64,000 nucleotides of DNA from Lachnospiraceae bacterium AB2028. Lineage in GTDB: Bacteria; Bacillota; Clostridia; Lachnospirales; Lachnospiraceae. Both the position numbers and the translations under genes were made by a program. The stretch covers positions 96,016 to 160,015 of the forward strand of contig JHYJ01000009.1 of the NCBI GenBank assembly GCA_000621425.1, written 5' to 3'. Numbering within the stretch: the stretch's first letter is position 1; the number at the start of each line of letters is the position of its first letter. This document shows positions 44,734-54,517 of the stretch, piece by piece. Under the pieces are notes generated by a model that saw only the letters and a program-made list of their open reading frames with translations, made no database searches and had not been told where the DNA came from.

Positions 44734-45936
44734 ATGAGCGGTGAGACTCAGAATAGAATGAACAACGAAAATACGGATAAGCCCCTTCGTGTACTTCATG
44801 TCATAGGTGGACTCGGCATGGGGGGCGCGGAGAGCCGTGCCATGGATATGGTGCGGAACAGTGATCCATCAATTCTTCATTATGACTTTTTGCTGTGTGA
44901 ACCTGTTGGCATATATGAAAAGGAAGCTGAGAGCCTGGGATGCAGGATATACAGGGTGCCAAGATTTTTGTTTTATAATTACTTTTCCTATGTGAAGGCA
45001 CTGAAAAAAGTATTTTCGGAGCATCCTGAGATTGATGTTGTGCTGGGGAGCATGACAAGTACCGCCTCCATTTACATGCCTGTTGCAAAGAAATGCGGTG
45101 TACCTTTGACCGTAGCGTATGCAAGGTCTGCCGGAGTGGATCCCGGGATCAAGGGGACGCTTACTAAGATGCTCAGGAAAAATCTGTATAAAAAATGCGA
45201 TGTCTGTGCTGCGGTTTCTGAGGAAGCAGGAAGAGCTGTATACGGAAACAAGCGGGCTGATGAAGGAAAGGTCTGGATCCTTCACACAGCAAACAACCTG
45301 AAAAAATTTGTCCATAACGATGAAAATATAAGGCTCCGTGAGGAAATACGTGAGAAATACGGTCTGCAAGATAAATTTGTTATAGGTCATGTGGGAAGGT
45401 TCCACTATGCCAAGAACCATTTATTCCTTCTGGATGTTTATAAGGAATACCTGAAAAAAGATGAAAACGCCAGGTTACTGCTTGTGGGTAATGGTGGTAC
45501 AAAAGAGTCTGTGGAAAAGAAGGCTGCTGAACTGGGTATTTCGGACAAGGTGGTCTTTGCGGGAGAAACAAGTGAACCATCTGGATTTTATCAGGCTTTT
45601 GACATGGTAGTGTTTCCTTCGTTTTATGAAGGCCTGCCCGGGATGATAGTTGAGGCTGTATCAGCAGGACTGCCATGCCTTATTTCGGATAGCATCACAA
45701 AAGAGGTGGATGTACCTGAATATGTGGAATACTGTTCTTTGAATGAGAATGCGGAAGTGTGGGCAGATAAGGCTGCAGGTCTTTATGGGCGCGTCGCAGC
45801 AGGTAGACCTGCCGGAAACAGACTGAACGACCTGCGGGGATATGAGAGTCTTAAGAAAATGGGATTTGATGCCGGTGAACAGGCGAGGGTCCTGCCGGAT
45901 GTTTTTAGGGAGTATATTAATAAGCTTTCAAAATAG
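44734..45936 (+). CDS. Glycosyltransferase family 4
   Basis: 400 residues, GT-B fold. LHVIGGLGMGGAESRAMDMV near the N-terminus, FVIGHVGRFHYAKNHLFLLDVY (~residue 212), and VFPSFYEGLPGMIVEAVSAGLP with the E-x7-E motif (~290-312) identify a retaining GT4 enzyme. Donor and acceptor are unknown. An ATG with AGGA just upstream is used. Confidence 0.9.
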   Translation: MSGETQNRMNNENTDKPLRVLHVIGGLGMGGAESRAMDMVRNSDPSILHYDFLLCEPVGIYEKEAESLGCRIYRVPRFLFYNYFSYVKALKKVFSEHPEIDVVLGSMTSTASIYMPVAKKCGVPLTVAYARSAGVDPGIKGTLTKMLRKNLYKKCDVCAAVSEEAGRAVYGNKRADEGKVWILHTANNLKKFVHNDENIRLREEIREKYGLQDKFVIGHVGRFHYAKNHLFLLDVYKEYLKKDENARLLLVGNGGTKESVEKKAAELGISDKVVFAGETSEPSGFYQAFDMVVFPSFYEGLPGMIVEAVSAGLPCLISDSITKEVDVPEYVEYCSLNENAEVWADKAAGLYGRVAAGRPAGNRLNDLRGYESLKKMGFDAGEQARVLPDVFREYINKLSK

Positions 45937-46002
45937 CCTGTAATGTTTGGGAAAGTACTGCTTAATTCGGTATGAATTGCGTGAAGAGTATGTGAGGTAA
46001 GT

Positions 46003-47883
46003 ATGTGCGGAATATGCGGTTTTATCAGTAAGAAAAAAATTACATATGACGAACTGAAGATAATGAATGACAGTATGGAAAAGAGGGGGCCGGATGATTC
46101 CGGCGTGGAACTTTTTTCCGGTGCTGATGATTATAATGTAGGCCTTGCACAGCGCAGGCTTTCAATATTTGATCTATCGCCCCTGGGACATCAACCTATG
46201 TCCTCTCCTAACGGCAGACTGACGCTTGTTTTTAATGGTGAGATCTATAATTTCAGGGATCTCAGGGAGGAACTTTCAGAGTATACATATAAGAGCAGCG
46301 GATGCGATACTGAAGTGATCCTGGCGGCATACCTTCGCTGGGGGAAGAAAATGTTTTCCAGACTGGAAGGCATGTTTGCCATTGCACTTTATGACCGTGA
46401 TACGGATGAGCTTATTTTTGCACGGGACAGGATAGGAAAGAAACCGCTGTATTACTATCACGAGAATGGGGATATCGTATTTGCGTCAGAACTTAAGCCC
46501 ATCATGCTTTATCCGGGGTTTAAGAAAGATATTAATACAGAAATTCTTTCAAGATATCTGTACCAGAATTACATAAATGCGCCGGACAGCATATTCAGGA
46601 ATGTTTATAAGCAGGAGCCCGGAACTTATTCCGTATTTAAGAATGGTACCGTCAGTTCGGTTAAGTACTGGGATATAGCTGATGTATATGCAAAGAAATC
46701 CGCAGCCAAGGCACTTGATTATGATGAGTATAAAAAAGTTTTGTATGACATTTTGCTGGATTCCGTGAAAAAAAGATTGTCGGCAGATGTGCCTGTGGGA
46801 ACTTTCTTAAGCGGCGGTTTTGATTCATCCCTTGTTACTGCTCTTGCAGCTAAAGTGTCGGATACGCCTGTAAAGACTTTCTGTATAGGTTTTGAAGAGC
46901 AGAAATATAATGAGGCATCCTATGCGGCTGCTATTGCGTCATATTTGGGAACGGAACATAGCGAAACGATCATCAGTGAAAAGGATATGCTGGGACTTGT
47001 GGATGCGCTTCCCTATGCATTTGATGAACCTTTTGCAGACTCGTCACAGATACCTACCATGCTGGTATCGAAGGCTGCAAGAGAAAAGGTAACTGTTATT
47101 CTGTCAGGAGACGGCGGTGATGAATTTTTCTGCGGATACGGTGATTACGATAAGGTAAGGATGGCCCAGTTTCTTGACTTTCCCGGTGCCATGGCTCATG
47201 CTTTCGGAAATATCAGCATCGGTGGAAAGAAACTGGAAAAGAAATATCCCGGCAAGATAAAAGTAATATCTGCCAACAGGGATAAGCGCAGACAGACACA
47301 GCTTCAGGCTGACATAGTAAGGGCTTACGCCTCATCATTTCCATTGGAGAAGGACGGGCTTTCCCTTGATTATCTGACAGAGGATAAGTATGACACGAAG
47401 AGCTGGGTGCAGCGGCGAATGCTGCTGGATATGGATAATTATCTTCCGGGGGATATTCTCTGCAAGGTTGACAGAGCCAGCATGTACTACTCCTTGGAGG
47501 CAAGGTGTCCTATCCTTGACCGCAAAGTGATGGAGTATTCTTTTTCAATACCTATGAAATACAAGCTTCACGGCAAGGAGAAAAAGTATATTTTAAAAGA
47601 CATAACTTACGACATGATCCCGCAGGAGCTTTTGGATCGTCCGAAAAAGGGCTTTTCCGTTCCTTTGGATAGCTGGATGCGGGGGCCGTTAAAAGAGCGG
47701 TTGATTTCTGCGGCAGATGCAGAAGGGCTTAAGAGCCAGGGCCTTTTTGATGCTGACAGGGTGTCCGGAACGGTAAGAAAATATTTATCATCAGAGCCGT
47801 CATCAAAGCTTGGATATAATTCCTTTGTGCGTCTACTCTGGGCTTTCATGATATTTCAGGAATGGTACGAGGTATGGATGTGA
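46003..47883 (+). CDS. asnB: Asparagine synthase (glutamine-hydrolysing)
   Basis: 626 residues. The N-terminal class II glutamine amidotransferase starts MCGICGF (Cys2 nucleophile) with RGPDDSG and VFNGEIYN. The synthetase domain has the PP-loop LSGGFDSSLVTA (~269) and SGDGGDEFF. AsnB-like proteins in glycan clusters often amidate uronic acids of the polysaccharide; either role is possible. It overlaps the next gene by 4 bases (GTGA). Confidence 0.9.
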   Translation: MCGICGFISKKKITYDELKIMNDSMEKRGPDDSGVELFSGADDYNVGLAQRRLSIFDLSPLGHQPMSSPNGRLTLVFNGEIYNFRDLREELSEYTYKSSGCDTEVILAAYLRWGKKMFSRLEGMFAIALYDRDTDELIFARDRIGKKPLYYYHENGDIVFASELKPIMLYPGFKKDINTEILSRYLYQNYINAPDSIFRNVYKQEPGTYSVFKNGTVSSVKYWDIADVYAKKSAAKALDYDEYKKVLYDILLDSVKKRLSADVPVGTFLSGGFDSSLVTALAAKVSDTPVKTFCIGFEEQKYNEASYAAAIASYLGTEHSETIISEKDMLGLVDALPYAFDEPFADSSQIPTMLVSKAAREKVTVILSGDGGDEFFCGYGDYDKVRMAQFLDFPGAMAHAFGNISIGGKKLEKKYPGKIKVISANRDKRRQTQLQADIVRAYASSFPLEKDGLSLDYLTEDKYDTKSWVQRRMLLDMDNYLPGDILCKVDRASMYYSLEARCPILDRKVMEYSFSIPMKYKLHGKEKKYILKDITYDMIPQELLDRPKKGFSVPLDSWMRGPLKERLISAADAEGLKSQGLFDADRVSGTVRKYLSSEPSSKLGYNSFVRLLWAFMIFQEWYEVWM

Positions 47884-49025
47884 AGAAAAAAGTTGCGATA
47901 ATAGGTCCGGTTTATCCTTATAAAAGCGGAATAGCCCATTACACCGGACTTTTATCCAAGGCGTTGGAAAAGAAATTTGAAGTGGCGGTTTTTTCTTATT
48001 CACTTCAGTATCCCAGGATAATGTTCAAAAGGGAGCAGAAGGATTATGAGAATAAAACTTTTCAGGCTGGAGATACCAGATATGTTATAAATACTGCAAA
48101 TCCCTTTAATTGGCCCGGTGCAAAGAAAAAGATACTGGACTGGAAACCGGATATGCTCATAGTCCACTGGTGGCATCCCTATTTTGCGCCCTGCTATCAG
48201 GCTATACTTTCAGGAATGAAAAAGAAGTTTCCTGTTATATTTGTGTGCCACAATGTGCTGCCCCATGAACGTTTTCCTATGGACAGGATACTTACAAAAA
48301 ACACACTTAAGCTCGGAACCTTAAGCAGCGTGCATTCGAAGGAAGATGCCGCAGACCTGGAGATGCTCCTTCCCAATATGCCCTATAAGAGGACGGTGGT
48401 TCCTACATACAATGCTTTCAAGATAAAGAATATGACAAGGGAAGAAGCCAGAGGGCTGCTTGGTATTCAGGAAGATGAGCAGATGCTTTTGTTCTTCGGC
48501 ATAGTGCGTAAGTATAAGGGATTAAAGTATCTGATAAAAGCCGTTCCGGATATAGTAAAAAAACTTCCTAAAGCTAAGATATATGTGGTTGGAGATTTCG
48601 GCGGGCAGAAGGAAGAATATGATGCCCTTATGAAGGAATACAATACCGACGGATATGTTAAGGTATATGACGAATATGTTCCGGATAATGAGATAGAGAA
48701 ATTTTTCGCGGCCGCAGATCTTAATATCTGTCCCTATGTTTCGGCAACACAGTCTGCTATAGTGCAGATTGCTTTCGGCTTTAGTCTTCCTGTCATTGCC
48801 ACAAATGTAGGCGGCCTGCCGGAGGCAGTTACTGACGGAAAAACCGGAATCATTGTGCCGTCTGAAGATGAAAAAGCGCTGGCGGCTGCAATCGTCAGAT
48901 TTTTTGTGGAAGATAAGGCTGATGAATTCAGGACAAACATTGCTGCTGAGGCAGAAAGGTTTTCCTGGGACCGTACATCCGAGATCGTGGAGGAACTTTT
49001 TGCAGAATACGGAAAACAGAACTGA
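47880..49025 (+). CDS. Glycosyltransferase family 4
   Basis: 381 residues. GT-B fold with IIGPVYPYKSGIAHYTGLL at the start, LFFGIVRKYKGLKYLIKAV (~205), and ICPYVSATQSAIVQIAFGFSLPVIATNVGGLPEAV (~285-320). A GTG start at 47880 gives GAGGT 6 bases upstream and a GTGA overlap with asnB; the in-frame ATG at 47862 has no proper site. The first residues are then VKKKVAIIGP. Confidence 0.85.
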   Translation: MKKKVAIIGPVYPYKSGIAHYTGLLSKALEKKFEVAVFSYSLQYPRIMFKREQKDYENKTFQAGDTRYVINTANPFNWPGAKKKILDWKPDMLIVHWWHPYFAPCYQAILSGMKKKFPVIFVCHNVLPHERFPMDRILTKNTLKLGTLSSVHSKEDAADLEMLLPNMPYKRTVVPTYNAFKIKNMTREEARGLLGIQEDEQMLLFFGIVRKYKGLKYLIKAVPDIVKKLPKAKIYVVGDFGGQKEEYDALMKEYNTDGYVKVYDEYVPDNEIEKFFAAADLNICPYVSATQSAIVQIAFGFSLPVIATNVGGLPEAVTDGKTGIIVPSEDEKALAAAIVRFFVEDKADEFRTNIAAEAERFSWDRTSEIVEELFAEYGKQN

Positions 49026-49782
49026 ATATGCGGTCGTGATACCGGCGTATAAAAAAGCCTTTGATGTTGATGAATGCAGCTGCGTGAAGGCTTTTTTTGA
49101 GGTGCTTAAGGGAAAGAAGTATTTCGTGGTTCCGGAAGGATTGGATCTTTCATGGTATAGGGAGAATTTTCCTGCGGGTGAGTATAAGACTTTTCCGGAT
49201 AGGTTTTTCACAGGTACGAAGGGGTACAATAGACTGCTTTTGAGTGAAGGCTTTTATGACGGTTTTTCTGACTATGAATATATACTTATAGCCCAGCCGG
49301 ATGCAGCACTGTGGTCAAAGGAAGACAGGATACCTGAATTTATAGGTAAGGGATTTGATTATATAGGAGCCCCCTGGATACCGGAGAGACGCATATGGGA
49401 ATGGACTTTTCCTAAAAAGTCCGGCGGACGGATAAAGTGCCTGAAAAAAGCCGGACAGGGGATCTCAATGGGCAACGGCGGCTTTTGCCTGAGGAATGTC
49501 AGGAAATGTAAGGCGCTTATACATGAGTTCAGATGGCGTAAGGTTTACTGGTTTTTCAAGAGGAGCGAGGATATATTTTTTGGTGTATTTGGCCCGGAGA
49601 ATAAAAGTGGGTTTAAACCTGCGGATGTGGAAACCGGAAGGAGTTTTTCTCTGGAATATGACCTACGGGACAGTGTGGTGAATTGCAGGGCACCTTATGC
49701 TACCCACGGCTGGTCAAAGGAGTTCGGAAGTTATAGCGAAATGAAGGCCTTTCTTGCAGACAACGGAATAGGTATATTCTGA
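49000..49782 (+). CDS. DUF5672-family protein, glycan cluster
   Basis: 260 residues. A TTG start at 49000 has GGAGG exactly 6 bases upstream and overlaps the preceding gene by 26 bases; the longer frame from 48853 lies wholly inside that gene. The pattern VVIPAYKK, YILIAQPDAALW, FDYIGAPWIP, GNGGFCLRN and SEDIFFGVF matches the DUF5672 proteins, which look like GT-A-type glycosyltransferases (the QPDA and NGGF motifs resemble donor/acceptor loops). The activity is not established. Confidence 0.8.
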   Translation: MQNTENRTEYAVVIPAYKKAFDVDECSCVKAFFEVLKGKKYFVVPEGLDLSWYRENFPAGEYKTFPDRFFTGTKGYNRLLLSEGFYDGFSDYEYILIAQPDAALWSKEDRIPEFIGKGFDYIGAPWIPERRIWEWTFPKKSGGRIKCLKKAGQGISMGNGGFCLRNVRKCKALIHEFRWRKVYWFFKRSEDIFFGVFGPENKSGFKPADVETGRSFSLEYDLRDSVVNCRAPYATHGWSKEFGSYSEMKAFLADNGIGIF

Positions 49783-49791
49783 TAGGCGCAT

Positions 49792-49820
49792 TTGGGAAAA
49801 ATATGAAAAAGTAGTATAAT
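49792..49820 (+). promoter_or_regulatory. Internal promoter before GT2 gene
   Basis: TTGGGA (49792-49797), 17-base spacer and TATAAT (49815-49820), 43 bases before the GT2 start; this would allow expression of the distal part of the glycan cluster on its own. Confidence 0.6.
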
Positions 49821-49862
49821 CGTATAGGTTATGGATAATGCTCAGTGAAAGTGGGGGTAAAT

Positions 49863-50960
49863 ATGGGCAGTACGGTATTCGATAAGAATTCAATAGACAA
49901 GATAAGCGTCATTGTACCTGTCTATCAGGCGGAGGCGAATTTAAAAGCCTGTGTGGACAGCATATTGGCTCAGACATACGGGAATTTCGAGATTATACTT
50001 GTTGATGACGGCTCCAGAGACGGTTCGCCGGAAATCTGTGATGAATACTCGGAAAACGAGATAGTTAAGGTTTATCATCAGGAAAATAAGGGTGCGGCGG
50101 CTGCCAGAAATTTCGGCTTGAATAAAGCGGATGGTCTTTATGTAAGCTTTGTAGATAGTGACGATACGGTGGAGCCGGAGTATCTTTCATATTTGAAGAA
50201 CCTGATCGATAGGACAGAATCTCAGGTATCCGTATGTGCACATGATGATATTTATCCATTGGGTACCGAGGGCTCAAATGAATTTAAAAAGGGCGCCAAG
50301 GGCATAACTGAAGGGCTTAAGCGCGGTGCGGCAGATGCTAAGGATTATGTTAAGACAGAGGTACTGGAAAAGCCGAAGACTTCCGATGAGATTTATTTTT
50401 ACTCAGGAAATTCTGCCATGGAAGAACTGCTTTATCAGAGATATTTTATGTCCGTGCCCTGGGGAATGCTTTCCGAAAGGAAACTTTGGGATAATGTCCG
50501 TTTCCCGGAAGGGACTGAGGCAGAGGACATGGGAACGATATACCGTCTCTTTGCTGCAGCAAACGGTGTGGTATACGGCTGCAGAAATATGTACAAATAC
50601 TACCACAGAAAAAGCAATACCATGAATTCAACAAAGGTCAGCAGGAATGTGGCTTACTACAAGCACAGCCGCGACATGCTTAAGTTTGTCAAAGAAAAAT
50701 ACGCGCTGTATTATCCGGCTGCGTTGTCCAGGCATTTTTCTGCATGCTGCCAGATACTTGCGGAGGTGGAAAGTGCTGACAATGAACTGCTGATAAAGCA
50801 TGTGCGCAACGATATAATGAAGCTTGCTCCAAAGATCGCACATGATCAGAAGTGCCGTGCACAGAATAAGTCAGCGGCAATGCTGGCCATGATGAGCGTT
50901 GATGCGCTTAAGGGGACACTTAAGACATACGAAAAGGGCAGACAGCTATACTTGGATTGA
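49863..50960 (+). CDS. Glycosyltransferase family 2
   Basis: 365 residues, GT-A fold. ISVIVPVYQAEANLKACVDSILAQTY, ILVDDGSRDGSPEICDEY, and VSFVDSDDTV (DxD metal-binding) are classical GT2 motifs. The C-terminal ~130 residues are helical. The ATG at 49863 has GGGGGT upstream and is preferred to the GTG at 49845. It is preceded by its own promoter. Confidence 0.9.
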   Translation: MGSTVFDKNSIDKISVIVPVYQAEANLKACVDSILAQTYGNFEIILVDDGSRDGSPEICDEYSENEIVKVYHQENKGAAAARNFGLNKADGLYVSFVDSDDTVEPEYLSYLKNLIDRTESQVSVCAHDDIYPLGTEGSNEFKKGAKGITEGLKRGAADAKDYVKTEVLEKPKTSDEIYFYSGNSAMEELLYQRYFMSVPWGMLSERKLWDNVRFPEGTEAEDMGTIYRLFAAANGVVYGCRNMYKYYHRKSNTMNSTKVSRNVAYYKHSRDMLKFVKEKYALYYPAALSRHFSACCQILAEVESADNELLIKHVRNDIMKLAPKIAHDQKCRAQNKSAAMLAMMSVDALKGTLKTYEKGRQLYLD

Positions 50961-51034
50961 TGATGACGCAAGAGATAGTAGTGAAAGATAACAAATAATA
51001 ATTTAATCATATCGAGAAAAGAGGATGAAAAAAA

Positions 51035-52348
51035 ATGAGTCTTTATGATGAAATCAAAAGCGGAAAAGAAAAGCTCTCCCTTGTGGGACTGGGATATGTT
51101 GGAATGCCCATTGCCGTTGAATTTGCAAAGCGCGGAGTGAAGGTAATAGGTTATGACCTGAACGAAGCAAAGATAGAAATGTATAAAAACGGCTTCGATC
51201 CCACACACGAGGTTGGGGATGAGGTGATAAAGAACTCAGCTGTTGATTTCACGGCAGATGCTGAAAAGCTTAAGGAAGCAAAGTTCCATATTGTTGCTGT
51301 TCCCACTCCTGTGAATGATGACCATACGCCGGATCTTACTCCCGTGGAGGGTGCAGCAAGGATACTGGGAAAGAATCTTACAAAAGGTTCCATAGTAGTA
51401 TTTGAATCAACTGTTTATCCGGGGGTAACTGAAGATATCTGTAAGCCTATCCTTGAAAAGGAGTCAGGCCTTAAGTGCGGTGAGGATTTCAAGATCGGTT
51501 ATTCTCCTGAGCGTATCAATCCCGGCGACAAGGAGCACAGATTAAATACCATAAAGAAGATCGTTTCCGGTATGGATGAGGAGACTCTGGATATCGTGGC
51601 AGATGTGTACAGTATTGTTGTTGATGCAGGCGTGCACAGGGCTGAGTCCATAAAGGTTGCAGAAGCTGCAAAGGTTATCGAGAACAGCCAGCGTGATATC
51701 AATATAGCCTTCATGAACGAGCTTTCAATAATATTCAACAAGATGGGAATAGATACCCTTGCAGTTTTAGAGGCAGCAGGCACAAAGTGGAACTTCCTGC
51801 CCTTCAGGCCCGGATTAGTAGGCGGACACTGCATAGGTGTGGATCCTTATTATCTGACATATAAGGCTGAGGAAGTTGGATATCATTCACAGATAATCCT
51901 TTCGGGACGCCGCATCAATGATGACATGGGAAGATATGTTGCCGAGAGCTGTGTCAAGCAGCTTATTCAGCTATCGAAACCTGTAAAGGGTGCAAAGGTG
52001 GCTGTGCTCGGATTTACATTCAAGGAAAATTGCCCTGATACCAGAAACAGCAAGGTCTTTGACATAATAAAGGAACTTAGGGAGTATGGCATTGAACCCG
52101 TGATCGCAGATCCACAGGCTGATGCTGACGAGGCAGAAAGACTTTATGGCATAAAGATGAGCCCCATGTCTGATGTAAAGGATATGGATGCTGTTATACT
52201 TGCAGTAGCACACAAGGAATTTGCAGGCTTATCGGTAGCTGATGTAGATAAGTATTTTAAGGATAATGATAAACTGCTCCTTGATATAAAAGGCGTGTTC
52301 AATAAGAAAGAATACGAGGCGGCAGGATACAGATACTGGAGATTATAG
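51035..52348 (+). CDS. UDP-N-acetyl-hexosamine 6-dehydrogenase (TviB/WbpA-like)
   Basis: 437 residues. NAD-binding LVGLGYVGMPIAVEFAKRG, substrate-loop PTPVNDDHTPDL, YSPERINPGDKEH and the catalytic cysteine in VGGHCIGVDPYYL (~266) fit UDP-GlcNAc dehydrogenases of the TviB/CapL type, which oxidise C6 to a uronic acid. The next gene is a WbpP/TviC-like C4-epimerase with a one-base gap, the same order as in Vi-antigen synthesis. AGAGG precedes the ATG. Confidence 0.88.
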   Translation: MSLYDEIKSGKEKLSLVGLGYVGMPIAVEFAKRGVKVIGYDLNEAKIEMYKNGFDPTHEVGDEVIKNSAVDFTADAEKLKEAKFHIVAVPTPVNDDHTPDLTPVEGAARILGKNLTKGSIVVFESTVYPGVTEDICKPILEKESGLKCGEDFKIGYSPERINPGDKEHRLNTIKKIVSGMDEETLDIVADVYSIVVDAGVHRAESIKVAEAAKVIENSQRDINIAFMNELSIIFNKMGIDTLAVLEAAGTKWNFLPFRPGLVGGHCIGVDPYYLTYKAEEVGYHSQIILSGRRINDDMGRYVAESCVKQLIQLSKPVKGAKVAVLGFTFKENCPDTRNSKVFDIIKELREYGIEPVIADPQADADEAERLYGIKMSPMSDVKDMDAVILAVAHKEFAGLSVADVDKYFKDNDKLLLDIKGVFNKKEYEAAGYRYWRL

Positions 52349-52349
52349 G

Positions 52350-53324
52350 ATGGGCTATTCAGATTTAAGATTTCCTGAAGATACTCTTTTTCTCGTAACC
52401 GGTGGAGCCGGATTCATAGGCTCTAATCTGTGTGAGGCCATACTGAAACTGGGGTATAGGGTCAGGTGCCTTGATGATCTTTCCACGGGCAAGCAGAAAA
52501 ACGTGGACATGTTTGCCGGTAATGAAAAGTATGAATTCATTAAAGGCGATATAAAAGATCTTGATACCTGCCTTAAGGCCTGCGAGGGTGTGGACTATGT
52601 ACTGAATGAGGCAGCATGGGGATCCGTGCCCAGGTCTATTGAGATGCCGCTTTTTTACTGTATGAACAATATAGTGGGTACCCTTAATATGCTGGAGGCT
52701 GCCAGGCAGAAGGGCGTAAAGAAATTTGTATATGCGTCCAGTTCCAGCGTATACGGTGATGAGCCGGTGCTTCCTAAAAAGGAAGGCCGTGAAGGCAACC
52801 TTCTTTCGCCCTACGCTGTATCAAAGAGGGCAGACGAGGAGTGGGCTAAGCAGTATACCAGGCATTACGGACTGGATACCTATGGACTTAGGTATTTTAA
52901 TGTATTCGGAAGGCGTCAGGATCCTGACGGAGCCTATGCCGCTGTTATTCCAAAGTTTATCAAACAGATGATGAACGGTGAGACTCCTACCATAAACGGT
53001 GACGGGAAGCAGAGCCGTGATTTCACATATATAGAAAATGTAATCGAAGCTAATCTAAAAGCCTGTCTTGCAGGACATGAGGCTGCCGGTCAGGCATTCA
53101 ATGTTGCATATGGCGGACGGGAATATCTCATAGATATATATCATGATCTGGAAGATGCGCTGGGAGTAAAGATGGAGCCGAACTACGGACCGGACAGGGC
53201 CGGTGATATCAAGCACAGCAATGCGGACATCAGCAAGGCAAGAGAGCTCTTGGGCTATGATCCTGAGTGGAGTTTTGAACGCGGCATAAAGGATGCCGTG
53301 GAGTGGTATAAGGAAAACCTTTGA
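52350..53324 (+). CDS. UDP-GlcNAc(A) C4-epimerase (WbpP/TviC-like)
   Basis: 324 residues, extended SDR. TGGAGFIGSNL, the segment NEAAWGSVPRSIEMP (compare the SVPRS motif of WbpP/TviC), YASSSSVYGD, SPYAVSKRADE (Tyr-x3-Lys) and FNVFGRRQDPDGAYAAVIPKF are diagnostic for epimerases working on N-acetylated UDP-sugars or their uronates. With the preceding dehydrogenase it would yield UDP-GalNAcA. Confidence 0.88.
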   Translation: MGYSDLRFPEDTLFLVTGGAGFIGSNLCEAILKLGYRVRCLDDLSTGKQKNVDMFAGNEKYEFIKGDIKDLDTCLKACEGVDYVLNEAAWGSVPRSIEMPLFYCMNNIVGTLNMLEAARQKGVKKFVYASSSSVYGDEPVLPKKEGREGNLLSPYAVSKRADEEWAKQYTRHYGLDTYGLRYFNVFGRRQDPDGAYAAVIPKFIKQMMNGETPTINGDGKQSRDFTYIENVIEANLKACLAGHEAAGQAFNVAYGGREYLIDIYHDLEDALGVKMEPNYGPDRAGDIKHSNADISKARELLGYDPEWSFERGIKDAVEWYKENL

Positions 53325-53348
53325 TAGCCATAGAAAGAAGGAAACAGA

Positions 53349-54497
53349 GTGAAGTTATCGCTGGTTGAATATCAGGGCAGACAGGATACCACAGGCCGTC
53401 CCGTGGGGCATGCACCCAAGGTTCTGGCACAGTACTTTGAGATGGTTCAGGGTTCGTTTGATACGGATATTTTCGCACCGGAGTGCATCCTTAAGGAAAG
53501 CGAAAAGAAACTTTCGGACAGGAAGGCCTGGGACGAAAGAAAAAAAAGCAAGAACATACACATCCTTCCAAATAGCCTGACTATGAAGGGGAAGAACTCT
53601 TTTTCGGATAAAGTTCTAAATAAATTCCGCATGTTCTCAAATATAAATAAGGCATTAAAGAATTCACAGGCTGATGTGGTATGGTTTTTTAATACGGAAT
53701 ATTATCTTATGCTTTATCTGGCCCTTGTTGGAAACCACGGGAAAAAAGTATGCGTGACTTCTTTTATGGAGGGTTTTACGGCAAAGAAGAACGGAAAGTT
53801 TGCCGGGATAAAGCAGAAGATATTTGAAAAAGCGCAGAAGAAGATCTCGGTCATTATCGCTACGGGCTACGGATATAATTTCAAAAATGCGAAAAGTGTT
53901 TTTATTCCTGACTATACCTACGATGAGCGTATTTATGGTAAATTTTCAGATGGGTCATATGAGTGTGAAACAGAACTTGCAATCCCTGATGGCAAGTATG
54001 CTGTGTGTCTCGGAACAATGAATCCGGAAAAACAGCTTGAAGAGATGACAGAGGCTTTCAGTCGTATCGGATATCCGTTGGTAGTAGCAGGGAGATTTTA
54101 CGATAAGGAGAGACTTGAACGGCTGCGTGATAAGGCAGCGGATAATGTTACTTTTATAGATTCTTATCTTTCTGTGGATGAGTACTATACGTTGCTGGCG
54201 AAGGCTGAATATACGGTACTTCCTTATTCACCGGAGCAGTACGGCACCCAGACATCCGGCGTGCTGCAGGAATCTGTATTCTGCGGTACCATACCCGTAT
54301 CATACAGCAGGGTGCTTGATGGCAACCGGGTAAATGGCATAGGTTTTGAATGTTTTGATAAGCTTAGGCCGGAAGATCTGGAAATTACTGCGGAAAAGCG
54401 GCAGGAATATCTGGATGAATATGCGAGACTCCGTAGAGATGTTTATGATAAGTATAAAATAGAGAAGGATCTTAGGGCAGCACTGGCAGGTTGCTAA
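53349..54497 (+). CDS. Glycosyltransferase (GT4-like)
   Basis: 382 residues. GTG start with AAGGA 7 bases upstream. The C-terminal half has the GT-B pattern YAVCLGTMNPEKQLEEMTEAF...LVVAGRFYDKERLERL...VLPYSPEQYGTQTSGVLQESVFCGTIPVSY. The N-terminal half is divergent. It is the last plus-strand gene of the glycan cluster and converges on the acetyltransferase gene with a 20-base gap. Confidence 0.78.
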   Translation: MKLSLVEYQGRQDTTGRPVGHAPKVLAQYFEMVQGSFDTDIFAPECILKESEKKLSDRKAWDERKKSKNIHILPNSLTMKGKNSFSDKVLNKFRMFSNINKALKNSQADVVWFFNTEYYLMLYLALVGNHGKKVCVTSFMEGFTAKKNGKFAGIKQKIFEKAQKKISVIIATGYGYNFKNAKSVFIPDYTYDERIYGKFSDGSYECETELAIPDGKYAVCLGTMNPEKQLEEMTEAFSRIGYPLVVAGRFYDKERLERLRDKAADNVTFIDSYLSVDEYYTLLAKAEYTVLPYSPEQYGTQTSGVLQESVFCGTIPVSYSRVLDGNRVNGIGFECFDKLRPEDLEITAEKRQEYLDEYARLRRDVYDKYKIEKDLRAALAGC

Positions 54498-54517
54498 TAA
54501 TCACATTTGTTATAGTT

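Noticed and set aside
48853..48999. Longer N-terminus for the DUF5672 protein
   Set aside because: It is wholly inside the preceding glycosyltransferase gene; the TTG at 49000 has an ideal GGAGG spacing and family-like N-terminus.
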